Source of the DNA: Caryophanales bacterium UBA1423
GTDB taxonomy: Bacteria; Bacillota_I; Bacilli_A; RF39; UBA660
Length of the DNA: 6,421 nt
Direction: 5' to 3'
NCBI GenBank assembly: GCA_002304855.1
Contig: DBPJ01000008.1
Location: 1 to 6,421, forward strand
Translations under genes and position numbers: made by a program
In this document: positions 1 through 5,488 of the stretch, piece by piece
Layout of the letters: each line of letters starts with the position of its first letter
How positions within the stretch are numbered: the stretch's first letter is position 1
The notes under the pieces: model-generated
What the model saw: the letters and a program-made list of their open reading frames with translations, nothing else
What the model was told of the DNA's origin: nothing
Databases searched by the model: none

Positions 1-60
1 TTTACTTGCTTGTCTTAAGCGAGGATCTCTTTCATTTAAAATATCTTTTGTCTTTAACAT
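1..60 (-). CDS. def: Peptide deformylase, N-terminal fragment (gene runs off the left edge)
   Basis: Only the first 20 codons are visible, starting at the ATG at 60-58 on the minus strand. They read MLKTKDILNERDPRLRQ and a few more residues. This resembles the N-terminus of Gram-positive (type 2) peptide deformylases, which carry a Met-Xaa-Thr-Xaa-[DE]-Ile opening followed by an acidic-Xaa-Pro-Xaa-Leu-Arg segment. The family removes the formyl group from the initiator methionine of new proteins in the cytosol. The metal-binding motifs (GxGLAAxQ, EGCLS, HExDH) lie outside the window, so the call rests on the N-terminus alone. A G-rich ribosome site (GGGGTGG) ends about 6 nt before the ATG. A TTG codon sits in frame immediately upstream, but the ATG is preferred. 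Confidence 0.65.
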   Translation of the reverse strand, partial: MLKTKDILNERDPRLRQASK

Positions 61-88
61 CAATACCACCCCAACTGCTAATATCTAT

Positions 89-97
89 ATTTTATCA
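89..97 (-). promoter_or_regulatory. Possible extended -10 promoter for def
   Basis: On the minus strand TGATAAAAT reads as an extended -10 (TGn followed by TAAAAT), 28 nt before the def ATG. There is no convincing -35 box. It lies just after the T-tract of the upstream gene's terminator, which is where a fresh promoter would be expected. Confidence 0.4.
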
Positions 98-100
98 TAA

Positions 101-130
101 AAAATAAAAAAAGGAAGTAAAACCTCCCTC
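101..130 (-). terminator. Rho-independent terminator of the small membrane protein gene
   Basis: Read on the minus strand, GAGGGAGG pairs with CTTCCTTT across a 5-nt loop (TTTTA), with several G-T wobbles. A T-rich run interrupted by one A follows. It begins 4 nt after the stop codon of the 53-residue gene, so it separates that gene from def. Confidence 0.6.
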
Positions 131-134
131 AATA

Positions 135-296
135 TTAACCCTTAACAAATTTTGTGCAACTGCAAATGATAATAACTAATAAAATGAATAACACAACTAA
201 AATAGCTGCACAAGATCCTCCATAAGGATATCCAAATCCATATCCTGGGAAGCCAAATCCAGGTGTGCCACATCCACAACCTCCATAAGAATACAT
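135..296 (-). CDS. Small Gly/Tyr/Cys-rich single-pass membrane protein, YjcZ-like
   Basis: The protein has 53 residues and is easily missed because of its length. Residues 1-28 are glycine/aromatic-rich, with GFGFPGYGFGYPYGG at 13-27. Residues 30-44 form one strongly hydrophobic membrane segment (AAILVVLFILLVIII), and the short tail is basic (K49, K52). The layout, a Gly/Tyr/Phe-rich head, then GG, then an ALIVVLFILLIIV-like helix, matches the tiny YjcZ-type membrane proteins of Bacillus, some of which are tied to sporulation. Membership here is by eye. Unusually, it has five cysteines: C7 and C9 in the head, C29 at the start of the helix, and C45 and C47 at its end. The ATG at 296 is backed by AAGGAGGG, with a typical spacing. 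The gene is followed directly by a terminator and is divergent from ftsW. The molecular function is unknown. Confidence 0.75.
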   Translation of the reverse strand: MYSYGGCGCGTPGFGFPGYGFGYPYGGSCAAILVVLFILLVIIICSCTKFVKG

Positions 297-320
297 TCAC
301 AATCCCTCCTTAAAATTATC
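297..320 (-). promoter_or_regulatory. Probable -10 box and ribosome site of the small membrane protein gene
   Basis: GATAAT (320-315, five of six matches to TATAAT) lies 18 nt before the ATG and is followed by AAGGAGGG (311-304). The predicted transcript would begin about at the ribosome site, the same compact spacing seen at ftsW and holA. A second possible -10, TATAGT, lies about 6 nt further upstream (327-322). No clear -35 or sporulation-sigma site was recognised. Confidence 0.4.
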
Positions 321-386
321 TACTATAGTCTATTAAATTTAGTTGTTTTTGACATTATTAAAACCTATATTGTTTAAAAAAGATTA

Positions 387-434
387 AATTAATAGCCAGG
401 TTATGTTATTATAATGTATATAAGGTGTGATAGT
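387..434 (+). promoter_or_regulatory. Promoter and ribosome site of ftsW; the 297-434 intergenic region
   Basis: A perfect TATAAT at 410-415 lies 19 nt before the ATG at 435, with an AT-rich but non-consensus -35 region around 384-394. The ribosome site AAGGTGTGAT (422-431) matches the 16S anti-Shine-Dalgarno complement with one substitution. Transcription should start near 421, so the leader is only about 14 nt. The rest of the 297-434 interval holds only the opposing promoter of the small membrane protein gene. No RNA gene or riboswitch was seen there. Confidence 0.65.
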
Positions 435-1571
435 ATGCGACGTTTATTGTTAAAATTAGATGGTCCATTATTCTTTTTAATGATGATACTATTCATCTTA
501 GGTTTAATTATGATTTTTAGTGCCTCAACTATTGAGTCATTTATGCGCTATGGTACTAGTCCTTATTACTTTTTTATTAAACAAGGCATTTTCTTAGTTG
601 CTGGCTTTATTGCCTTTCTAATCATTATTAGAATCCCATTAAAAATATATCATGATTATATTTGGTATGCAGTCTATGCTGTTGTCTTTATGCTTTTCTT
701 TTTATTAGCATATGGGCAAGCAATTAATGATGCTTATAGCTGGATTAGAATAGGTAATTTATTTTCCATCCAACCAAGTGAATTTGCTAAAACGATCATG
801 ATCTTATTGATGGCCTCTTTTTATCACAAAAATATCAATCGTTTAGATAATTATGTTATTGCTTTAACTCCACCAGCAATTGGTTTAATTATGGTTGCTA
901 TGACTATGTTTCAGCCCGATTTAGGAACTGCGCTTGTTTTAGCTTTAATCGTCTTTAACTTATTTATGGTGGCACCAGTTGCTAAAACAATTAAAAAAGA
1001 TGTTATTAAAATCATTATTGGCGGTATATTAGTAGCAATTATGGTCATGATTATGTCTGGACGTACAATCTTAACTTCAATTCATTTAGAACGTCTCAAC
1101 TTTTTAGTACCATGTAGTCGCTTTGAAACTACTGGATATCATGTTTGTAATGGTTATATTGCTATCAATAATGGTGGCTTATTTGGAGTAGGTTTAGGTA
1201 ATAGTACCCAAAAATATTCTTATTTACCAGAGGCCCATACTGATTTTATCTTTGCTATTGTCCTTGAAGAGTTAGGATTACTTATATCTTTGAGTATAAT
1301 ATGTGCTTTTGCCGTTATTTTATGGCGAATAGTTAAAATATCGAGAAGAAGTAATAATTTAATGCAATCGATGATTGCTTATGGTGTTTTTCTATATATT
1401 CTATTGCATTTAGTCATCAATCTGTCGGGATTATTAGGGTTAATGCCATTAACTGGTATTCCATTGCCATTCTTTAGCTATGGAGGTTCATACTTATTAA
1501 ATCTATTTATTGCCTTAGCCCTTGTTCAACGCATTCATATTGAAAATTATAATCCTAACAAGATAAAATAA
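435..1571 (+). CDS. ftsW: FtsW-type SEDS peptidoglycan glycosyltransferase
   Basis: This 378-residue polytopic membrane protein of the FtsW/RodA/SpoVE (SEDS) family polymerises lipid II into glycan strands, normally with a class B penicillin-binding protein. About ten hydrophobic segments are visible. Family motifs occur in order: QPSEFAK at 113-119, QPDLGTA at 160-166, GVGLGNSTQK followed by LPEAHTDFIF with the predicted catalytic Asp at 270, and PLTGIPLPFFSYGGS ending near 352. The GLGNSTQK...PEAHTDFIFAI stretch favours FtsW over RodA, but SpoVE-like or RodA function cannot be excluded. The start at 435 is chosen because AAGGTGTGAT lies just before it. An in-frame ATG at 414 falls inside the TATAAT promoter box and cannot be translated from that promoter. 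The large extracytoplasmic loop has two cysteines (227, 238). comEA follows after 50 bp without a terminator, so cotranscription is likely. Confidence 0.92.
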   Translation: MRRLLLKLDGPLFFLMMILFILGLIMIFSASTIESFMRYGTSPYYFFIKQGIFLVAGFIAFLIIIRIPLKIYHDYIWYAVYAVVFMLFFLLAYGQAINDAYSWIRIGNLFSIQPSEFAKTIMILLMASFYHKNINRLDNYVIALTPPAIGLIMVAMTMFQPDLGTALVLALIVFNLFMVAPVAKTIKKDVIKIIIGGILVAIMVMIMSGRTILTSIHLERLNFLVPCSRFETTGYHVCNGYIAINNGGLFGVGLGNSTQKYSYLPEAHTDFIFAIVLEELGLLISLSIICAFAVILWRIVKISRRSNNLMQSMIAYGVFLYILLHLVINLSGLLGLMPLTGIPLPFFSYGGSYLLNLFIALALVQRIHIENYNPNKIK

Positions 1572-1606
1572 GAGGAAATAAGTCAATTATCTAAAATAAT
1601 CTCTAT

Positions 1607-1614
1607 AAGGAGGT
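1607..1614 (+). promoter_or_regulatory. Strong ribosome binding site of comEA
   Basis: AAGGAGGT is the best Shine-Dalgarno match in the window and lies 7 nt before the comEA ATG. The 50-bp ftsW-comEA gap shows no stable hairpin and no clear -10/-35 pair, so comEA probably depends on upstream transcription. Confidence 0.75.
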
Positions 1615-1621
1615 TATTTTT

Positions 1622-2296
1622 ATGTTGATTAAAAAATATAAACTATTACTAATTCCTTTATTTTGTCTCATAACAGGCTGTATTACATATTACTACTACT
1701 ACTATTATTATGAAAATAAGAATGATCAGCCAGCCCAAATTATTGAAACTAATGAAGATATTGATTTAGTTGAAACTGAATCAGAAGTGATAATTAAATA
1801 TTGTACAGTTGACATTAAAGGAGCTGTCAATCAGCCGGGAGTATACCAAGTAGCAGAGGATAGTAGAGTAATTGATGTTATTAAAAAAGCTGGTGGCTTA
1901 ACTAAAAATGCTGATACTTATTATCTTAATTTAAGTAAGAAAGTTCATGATGAAATGGTTATTATCGTTTACACTAAGATTGATATTACTAATTATAAAA
2001 AGATGTTAAAACAAAATGCTGACTTAGTTAAAGAATTAAAGACCAATACTAAAAATGATGCTATTGTTGAGGTAGAACCTAATCTCTCAAATAATAATCA
2101 AACCACTTTACTCAATATTAATACTGCTACTTTAGAACAATTGATGACTTTACCAGGCATTGGTGAAAGTAAGGCTAAAGAAATCATTAATTATCGAGAG
2201 ATTAACAATGGTTTTAAATCAATTGATGAAATAAAGGCTGTAAATGGTATAGGAGATAGTACTTTTGCTAAAATTAAGGATTATATTACTATATGA
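1622..2296 (+). CDS. comEA: ComEA, competence DNA receptor (SLBB plus helix-hairpin-helix)
   Basis: This 224-residue protein binds double-stranded DNA outside the membrane and hands it to the ComEC channel during natural transformation. Layout: basic N-terminus, hydrophobic segment at about 8-25, an eight-tyrosine run at 23-30, and an acidic spacer. A beta-grasp SLBB domain follows at about 60-120 (VDIKGAVNQPGVYQV, AGGLTKNAD), then a polar linker. The C-terminal double helix-hairpin-helix at about 163-224 has the two glycine hairpins PGIG (178-181) and NGIG (208-211), plus LNINTATLEQL, typical of ComEA. The N-terminus also ends in ITGC (Cys20), a fair lipobox, so the anchor could be a lipid instead of a helix. 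It is usual ComEA length. Unlike in Bacillus subtilis, no comEB lies between it and comEC. It ends in TGA inside the start of comEC. Confidence 0.93.
   Translation: MLIKKYKLLLIPLFCLITGCITYYYYYYYYENKNDQPAQIIETNEDIDLVETESEVIIKYCTVDIKGAVNQPGVYQVAEDSRVIDVIKKAGGLTKNADTYYLNLSKKVHDEMVIIVYTKIDITNYKKMLKQNADLVKELKTNTKNDAIVEVEPNLSNNNQTTLLNINTATLEQLMTLPGIGESKAKEIINYREINNGFKSIDEIKAVNGIGDSTFAKIKDYITI
2251..2267 (+). promoter_or_regulatory. Ribosome site and TTG start codon of comEC, inside comEA
   Basis: AGGAG at 2251-2255 lies 9 nt before TTG at 2265-2267, which is in frame with comEC. There is no ATG in the comEC frame before about residue 100, and the ATG in the ATGA at the comEA stop (2293) is in another frame that closes after ten codons. 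This site therefore decides the start. The same bases encode the second hairpin motif of ComEA (Ile210-Gly211-Asp212). Confidence 0.6.
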
Positions 2297-4397
2297 TTAT
2301 CTCTATATATCAATTGTTTTATTAGTTTTAACCTTTGCTTTAATTAGCACTAATCTAATTATCAGACATAGTAGCTATACTGGTATAGAAAAAGAATTGA
2401 TTGGTTACATCAAAAGAATTAATTTTGATGGTGATAAACTAACTATTCATATTCATGATCGTGAAACAGTCATTGGAACTTATTATTTTAAACAAAAAAA
2501 AGAAAAAGAAATATTTGCTTCTACTTATAAATTAGGTGATTATATCAAATTAAAAGGTATGATGTTAAAACCTAAAAACAATACTATTTTTAATCAATTC
2601 AATTATCGCCAATATCTTTATAATCGCAAAATATTTTATCTATTTCAAATAGAAAGTATTATTAAAATAAAAGATAATAATAATTGGTTTTATTATTTAA
2701 AACAAAAAATAATTGATTATATTGAATCAATTACCCATACCCAAAATTATATTAAAACTTTTATTATTGGTGATATAAGTGATATTGATGATCAAACATT
2801 GACTAGCTATCAACTAATTGGTATTACTCATTTATTTTCCATTTCCGGAATGCAAATTAGTTTTTTAGCTACCATTTTATTATTTATCTTACAAAAACTA
2901 AAGGTTACTGAAACTAAACGATATTTAATTGTCATGATAGTGCTTTTCTTTTATATGTTTTTAACTAATTGTGCTTCGCCAGTCATGCGTGCCACAATCT
3001 TTTTCTTTTTACTATCAATTAATAAAATTTACTATTTTAATATTAAAAGTATCAATCTTTTTTATTTAACTTTAAGTATTGTTTTACTTTTTAATCCCTA
3101 TCTAATTTATGATATTGGCTTTCAATTTTCATTTATAATTAGTTATTATTTAATTCTTTATCAACCACTAATTAACAAATATCAATCATCAATTATGAAA
3201 TTATTTATCATCTCAATAATTTCATTTATGGCAAGTCTTCCAATTGTTATATATCATTTTTATCAAATCAACATTTTAAGTATTTTTTTAAATATATTTT
3301 TTGTTCCTTTAGTAACGATTATTTTATTTCCATTAGCCTTAATTACGCTTTTATTGCCATTTTTAGATAAACTGTTGTTATTGTTAATTAATATGATGGA
3401 ATATATAGCCGTTAAAATGAGTAATATCGAAGTAGGCACTATCATTTTAAGTAAACCTCATATGTTGTTGGTGGGAACTTATTATCTTGTTATTTCATAT
3501 TGCCTATATTCAATGAATAGGGATAAAAATTACAATGTAATATATTTAGTTATTCTAATTAGTATTCATTACTATAGTTCTTATTTCAATAATTATGCTT
3601 CATTAACAATTATTGATGTAGGGCAAGGTGATTCAATTCTATTAAGATTACCATATAATAAAGGTAATATTTTAATCGATACTGGAGGTAGGTTAATCTT
3701 TCCAAGTGAAGATTGGCAAAAACGAAAGCGCTCTTATTCAATAGCTAATGATTCACTAATTCCTTATTTTAAATCATTAGGGATAAGACAAATTGACTAT
3801 CTAATTATTACTCACGGTCATGTTGATCATGTAGGTGAAAGTATTAATTTAATTAATAATTTTAAAATTAATGCTGTAATTTTAAATAAAGTAGGGCATA
3901 CTTCTTTAGAAACACAATTGATCGATTGTTTAAATAAAAATAAAATAAAGTATCGTTTTTGTGGTAATAAAGACATATTAAATATAAAGGGATATCGTTT
4001 ATATTTCTTAAATCCTAATATTGATCGTAAAGATCCTAATGAAAACAGTTTAGTTATATATACTATTATCAATAACAAAGGCATATTATTGACTGGTGAT
4101 ATTTCGTCAAAAATTGAAACTAACATCATTAATGAATATAATTTTAAACCATTGTATATACTTAAAATAGCCCACCATGGTTCAATAACTAGTACTAGTG
4201 AAATATTTCTTGATAAACTTAAACCTCAATATGCTTTAATTTCAGTTGGTCTAAATAATAAATTTAACCATCCTAGTGACATTGTCCTAAAACGATTAAC
4301 TAAACGTAAGATAAAGACCTATCTCACTAGTATTGAAGGCAGTATTTATTTTAAATTTTATAACAACCAAGTAACGATTAAGACATGCCCACCATAA
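2265..4397 (+). CDS. comEC: ComEC/Rec2 DNA uptake channel with metallo-beta-lactamase domain
   Basis: This 710-residue protein forms the channel that passes single-stranded transforming DNA across the membrane. Its C-terminal metallo-beta-lactamase-like domain is thought to degrade the non-transported strand. Domains: a membrane segment at about 14-32; an OB-like DUF4131 region at about 35-140, with the conserved FNYRQYLYNRKI stretch; the polytopic competence domain at about 160-440, with HLFSISGMQIS at 189-199; and the hydrolase domain from about 447. The last shows DVGQGDS (451-457), IDTGG, the metal motif THGHVDH (His517, His519, Asp521, His522), TGD (610-612) and AHHGS (636-640). All major parts are present and the length is normal. 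It overlaps comEA by 32 nt, suggesting translational coupling. The usual His of the ISGxH motif is replaced by Gln197. The start at TTG is inferred from the ribosome site within comEA. Confidence 0.92.
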   Translation: MLKLRIILLYDYLYISIVLLVLTFALISTNLIIRHSSYTGIEKELIGYIKRINFDGDKLTIHIHDRETVIGTYYFKQKKEKEIFASTYKLGDYIKLKGMMLKPKNNTIFNQFNYRQYLYNRKIFYLFQIESIIKIKDNNNWFYYLKQKIIDYIESITHTQNYIKTFIIGDISDIDDQTLTSYQLIGITHLFSISGMQISFLATILLFILQKLKVTETKRYLIVMIVLFFYMFLTNCASPVMRATIFFFLLSINKIYYFNIKSINLFYLTLSIVLLFNPYLIYDIGFQFSFIISYYLILYQPLINKYQSSIMKLFIISIISFMASLPIVIYHFYQINILSIFLNIFFVPLVTIILFPLALITLLLPFLDKLLLLLINMMEYIAVKMSNIEVGTIILSKPHMLLVGTYYLVISYCLYSMNRDKNYNVIYLVILISIHYYSSYFNNYASLTIIDVGQGDSILLRLPYNKGNILIDTGGRLIFPSEDWQKRKRSYSIANDSLIPYFKSLGIRQIDYLIITHGHVDHVGESINLINNFKINAVILNKVGHTSLETQLIDCLNKNKIKYRFCGNKDILNIKGYRLYFLNPNIDRKDPNENSLVIYTIINNKGILLTGDISSKIETNIINEYNFKPLYILKIAHHGSITSTSEIFLDKLKPQYALISVGLNNKFNHPSDIVLKRLTKRKIKTYLTSIEGSIYFKFYNNQVTIKTCPP

Positions 4398-4406
4398 AAT
4401 ATAGTA

Positions 4407-4429
4407 GAGCGCTAAAGCTTTTAGCGTTT
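4407..4429 (+). other. Small hairpin between comEC and the terminator
   Basis: CGCTAAA (4410-4416) and TTTAGCG (4420-4426) form a perfect 7-bp stem with a 3-nt loop, extendable by about three A-T or G-T pairs. It is 9 nt after the comEC stop and has only a short T-run (TTT) behind it. It may be a weak first terminator or a 3'-end stabiliser. Confidence 0.45.
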
Positions 4430-4437
4430 ATATAGAT

Positions 4438-4471
4438 AATGGAGCTTTTTTAAGCTCCATTTATTTTTTTT
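4438..4471 (+). terminator. Strong Rho-independent terminator of the ftsW-comEA-comEC unit
   Basis: AATGGAGCTT (4438-4447) and AAGCTCCATT (4452-4461) form a perfect 10-bp stem around a TTTT loop, followed by TA and eight T. It lies 40 nt after the comEC stop and just upstream of the holA promoter, marking a transcription-unit boundary. Confidence 0.9.
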
Positions 4472-4472
4472 A

Positions 4473-4497
4473 TGATATAATGCTGTTAGGTGATAAC
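4473..4497 (+). promoter_or_regulatory. Extended -10 promoter and ribosome site of holA
   Basis: TGATATAAT (4473-4481) is a perfect extended -10 (TGn plus TATAAT) following the terminator T-tract; no -35 is evident, as is common for extended -10 promoters. TTAGGTGAT (4486-4494) is the ribosome site for the ATG at 4498. The predicted leader is about 10 nt. Confidence 0.7.
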
Positions 4498-5463
4498 ATG
4501 AATAATATTTATTTATTATATGGTGAAGAAAAACAATTGATTGAAGATAAAATAAATAATATTATTGATGAATGTAAGACCATAAATAATGAAGTTGATA
4601 TCATCAAATATGATTTTATGGAAAACTTGCTTGATTATGTTTTGACTGATGCTTCAATGCCATCATTGTTATCATCAATTAAGATAATTATTGGTAATAA
4701 TGCTTTCTTTTTAACTAGTAACCTTAAAAAAACTGATTTTGACCATAACGTTGATAATTTGATTAGATATACAAATAATCCCAATCCTGATACCATTTTA
4801 ATTTTAATTACTGATAGTAGTTTAGATGAACGAAAAAAAGTAGTTAAAGAATTGAGAAATAAAGCTTGTGTTCTTGAGTTTAAAAAGGTCAATTATCCTA
4901 ATTTAATTAATATGGTTGAAGATAAATTAACTAAAGCTGGTTATAAAATTGATATAGCGAGCATTAGACAATTATTAGAGCGAGTTGGCGATAATTTACT
5001 CAATATTAATAATGAAATTGACAAGTTGATGTTATATAAGTTAGAAGATAAGGTAATTACGGAAGAAGATATTTTAGCATTAGTTCCTAGAACTATTGAT
5101 GAAAATGTTTTTGATTTAATTGAAGCAGTGGTCGATAAAAATAATAATAAGATATTTAGAATCTATCACGATTTATTAAATTATGGGGAGGAACCAATTA
5201 AGATTATTGTTTTGCTAGCTAATCAATTTAGAATCATTTATCAAACTAAAGTATTATATCAAAAAGGATATACGGAAAAAGATATTGCGGGAAGACTTGG
5301 CATTCATCCATATCGAATTAAATTAGCTTATGAAAAAGGGAAATTATTTGAGGAAAATACTTTGTTAGATTACTTAAATAAATTAGCTGACTTAGATATC
5401 GCAATTAAGACCGGTCAAATTGATAAAAATATTGGTTTAGAATTATTTTTATTACAATTATAA
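4498..5463 (+). CDS. holA: DNA polymerase III delta subunit (clamp loader)
   Basis: This 321-residue cytosolic protein is the delta subunit of the clamp-loader complex, the subunit that opens the sliding clamp ring so it can be placed on primed DNA. The opening IYLLYGEEKQLIEDKI (residues 4-19) is typical. Further family landmarks are the helical RVGDNLLNINNEIDKL stretch from 162, VITEEDI before NVFDLIEAV (203-211), and the C-terminal collar domain with GEEPIKI (230-236) and LGIHPYRIK (267-275). Length is normal, and no Walker ATPase motif is expected in delta. The start at 4498 is chosen because AGGTGAT immediately precedes it. An in-frame ATG at 4480 overlaps the promoter -10 box. holA commonly follows comEC in Bacillota, which supports the call; here it has its own promoter. 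It converges with rnhC. Confidence 0.9.
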   Translation: MNNIYLLYGEEKQLIEDKINNIIDECKTINNEVDIIKYDFMENLLDYVLTDASMPSLLSSIKIIIGNNAFFLTSNLKKTDFDHNVDNLIRYTNNPNPDTILILITDSSLDERKKVVKELRNKACVLEFKKVNYPNLINMVEDKLTKAGYKIDIASIRQLLERVGDNLLNINNEIDKLMLYKLEDKVITEEDILALVPRTIDENVFDLIEAVVDKNNNKIFRIYHDLLNYGEEPIKIIVLLANQFRIIYQTKVLYQKGYTEKDIAGRLGIHPYRIKLAYEKGKLFEENTLLDYLNKLADLDIAIKTGQIDKNIGLELFLLQL

Positions 5464-5488
5464 AAGATAACTAATTAGTTATCTTTTA
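5461..5488. terminator. Bidirectional terminator between convergent holA and rnhC
   Basis: A perfect 28-bp palindrome (14 bp per arm, centre AATT) begins at the holA stop codon and contains the rnhC stop (5475-5477, TAA on the minus strand). The plus-strand transcript has a T-rich tail after it (TTTTAATATTTTTT). The minus-strand tail (TTTTATAATTG) is weaker. The stem is AT-rich, so termination may be leaky. Confidence 0.7.

Noticed and set aside
297..409. Riboswitch or small RNA in the divergent region
   Set aside because: The region is AT-rich without a stable GC stem or recognisable aptamer motif and is largely accounted for by two opposing promoters.
2293..2296. ATGA overlap as the comEC start
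   Set aside because: The ATG frame closes after ten codons and is not the comEC frame; kept only as a possible sign of a frameshift error.
2294..2296. TGA read as tryptophan (Mollicutes code)
   Set aside because: TGA ends comEA just after its complete C-terminal hairpin domain, and all other full-length genes use TGG for Trp with no internal TGA, so the standard code fits.
2494..2501. Run of eight A in comEC as a phase-variation switch
   Set aside because: Short A-runs are expected at this base composition in Lys-rich coding sequence; the frame is intact and nothing else suggests switching.
3263..3445. Minus-strand open frame of 60 codons inside comEC
   Set aside because: It lies antisense to a membrane-spanning part of comEC, where hydrophobic codon bias yields open antisense frames; no ribosome site or recognisable protein.
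3827..4129. Minus-strand open frame of 100 codons inside comEC
   Set aside because: It is antisense to the conserved hydrolase domain, with low-complexity Leu/Ile/Lys composition and no support for translation.
4635..4892. Minus-strand open frame of 85 codons inside holA
   Set aside because: It is a shadow of holA on the other strand, without family resemblance.
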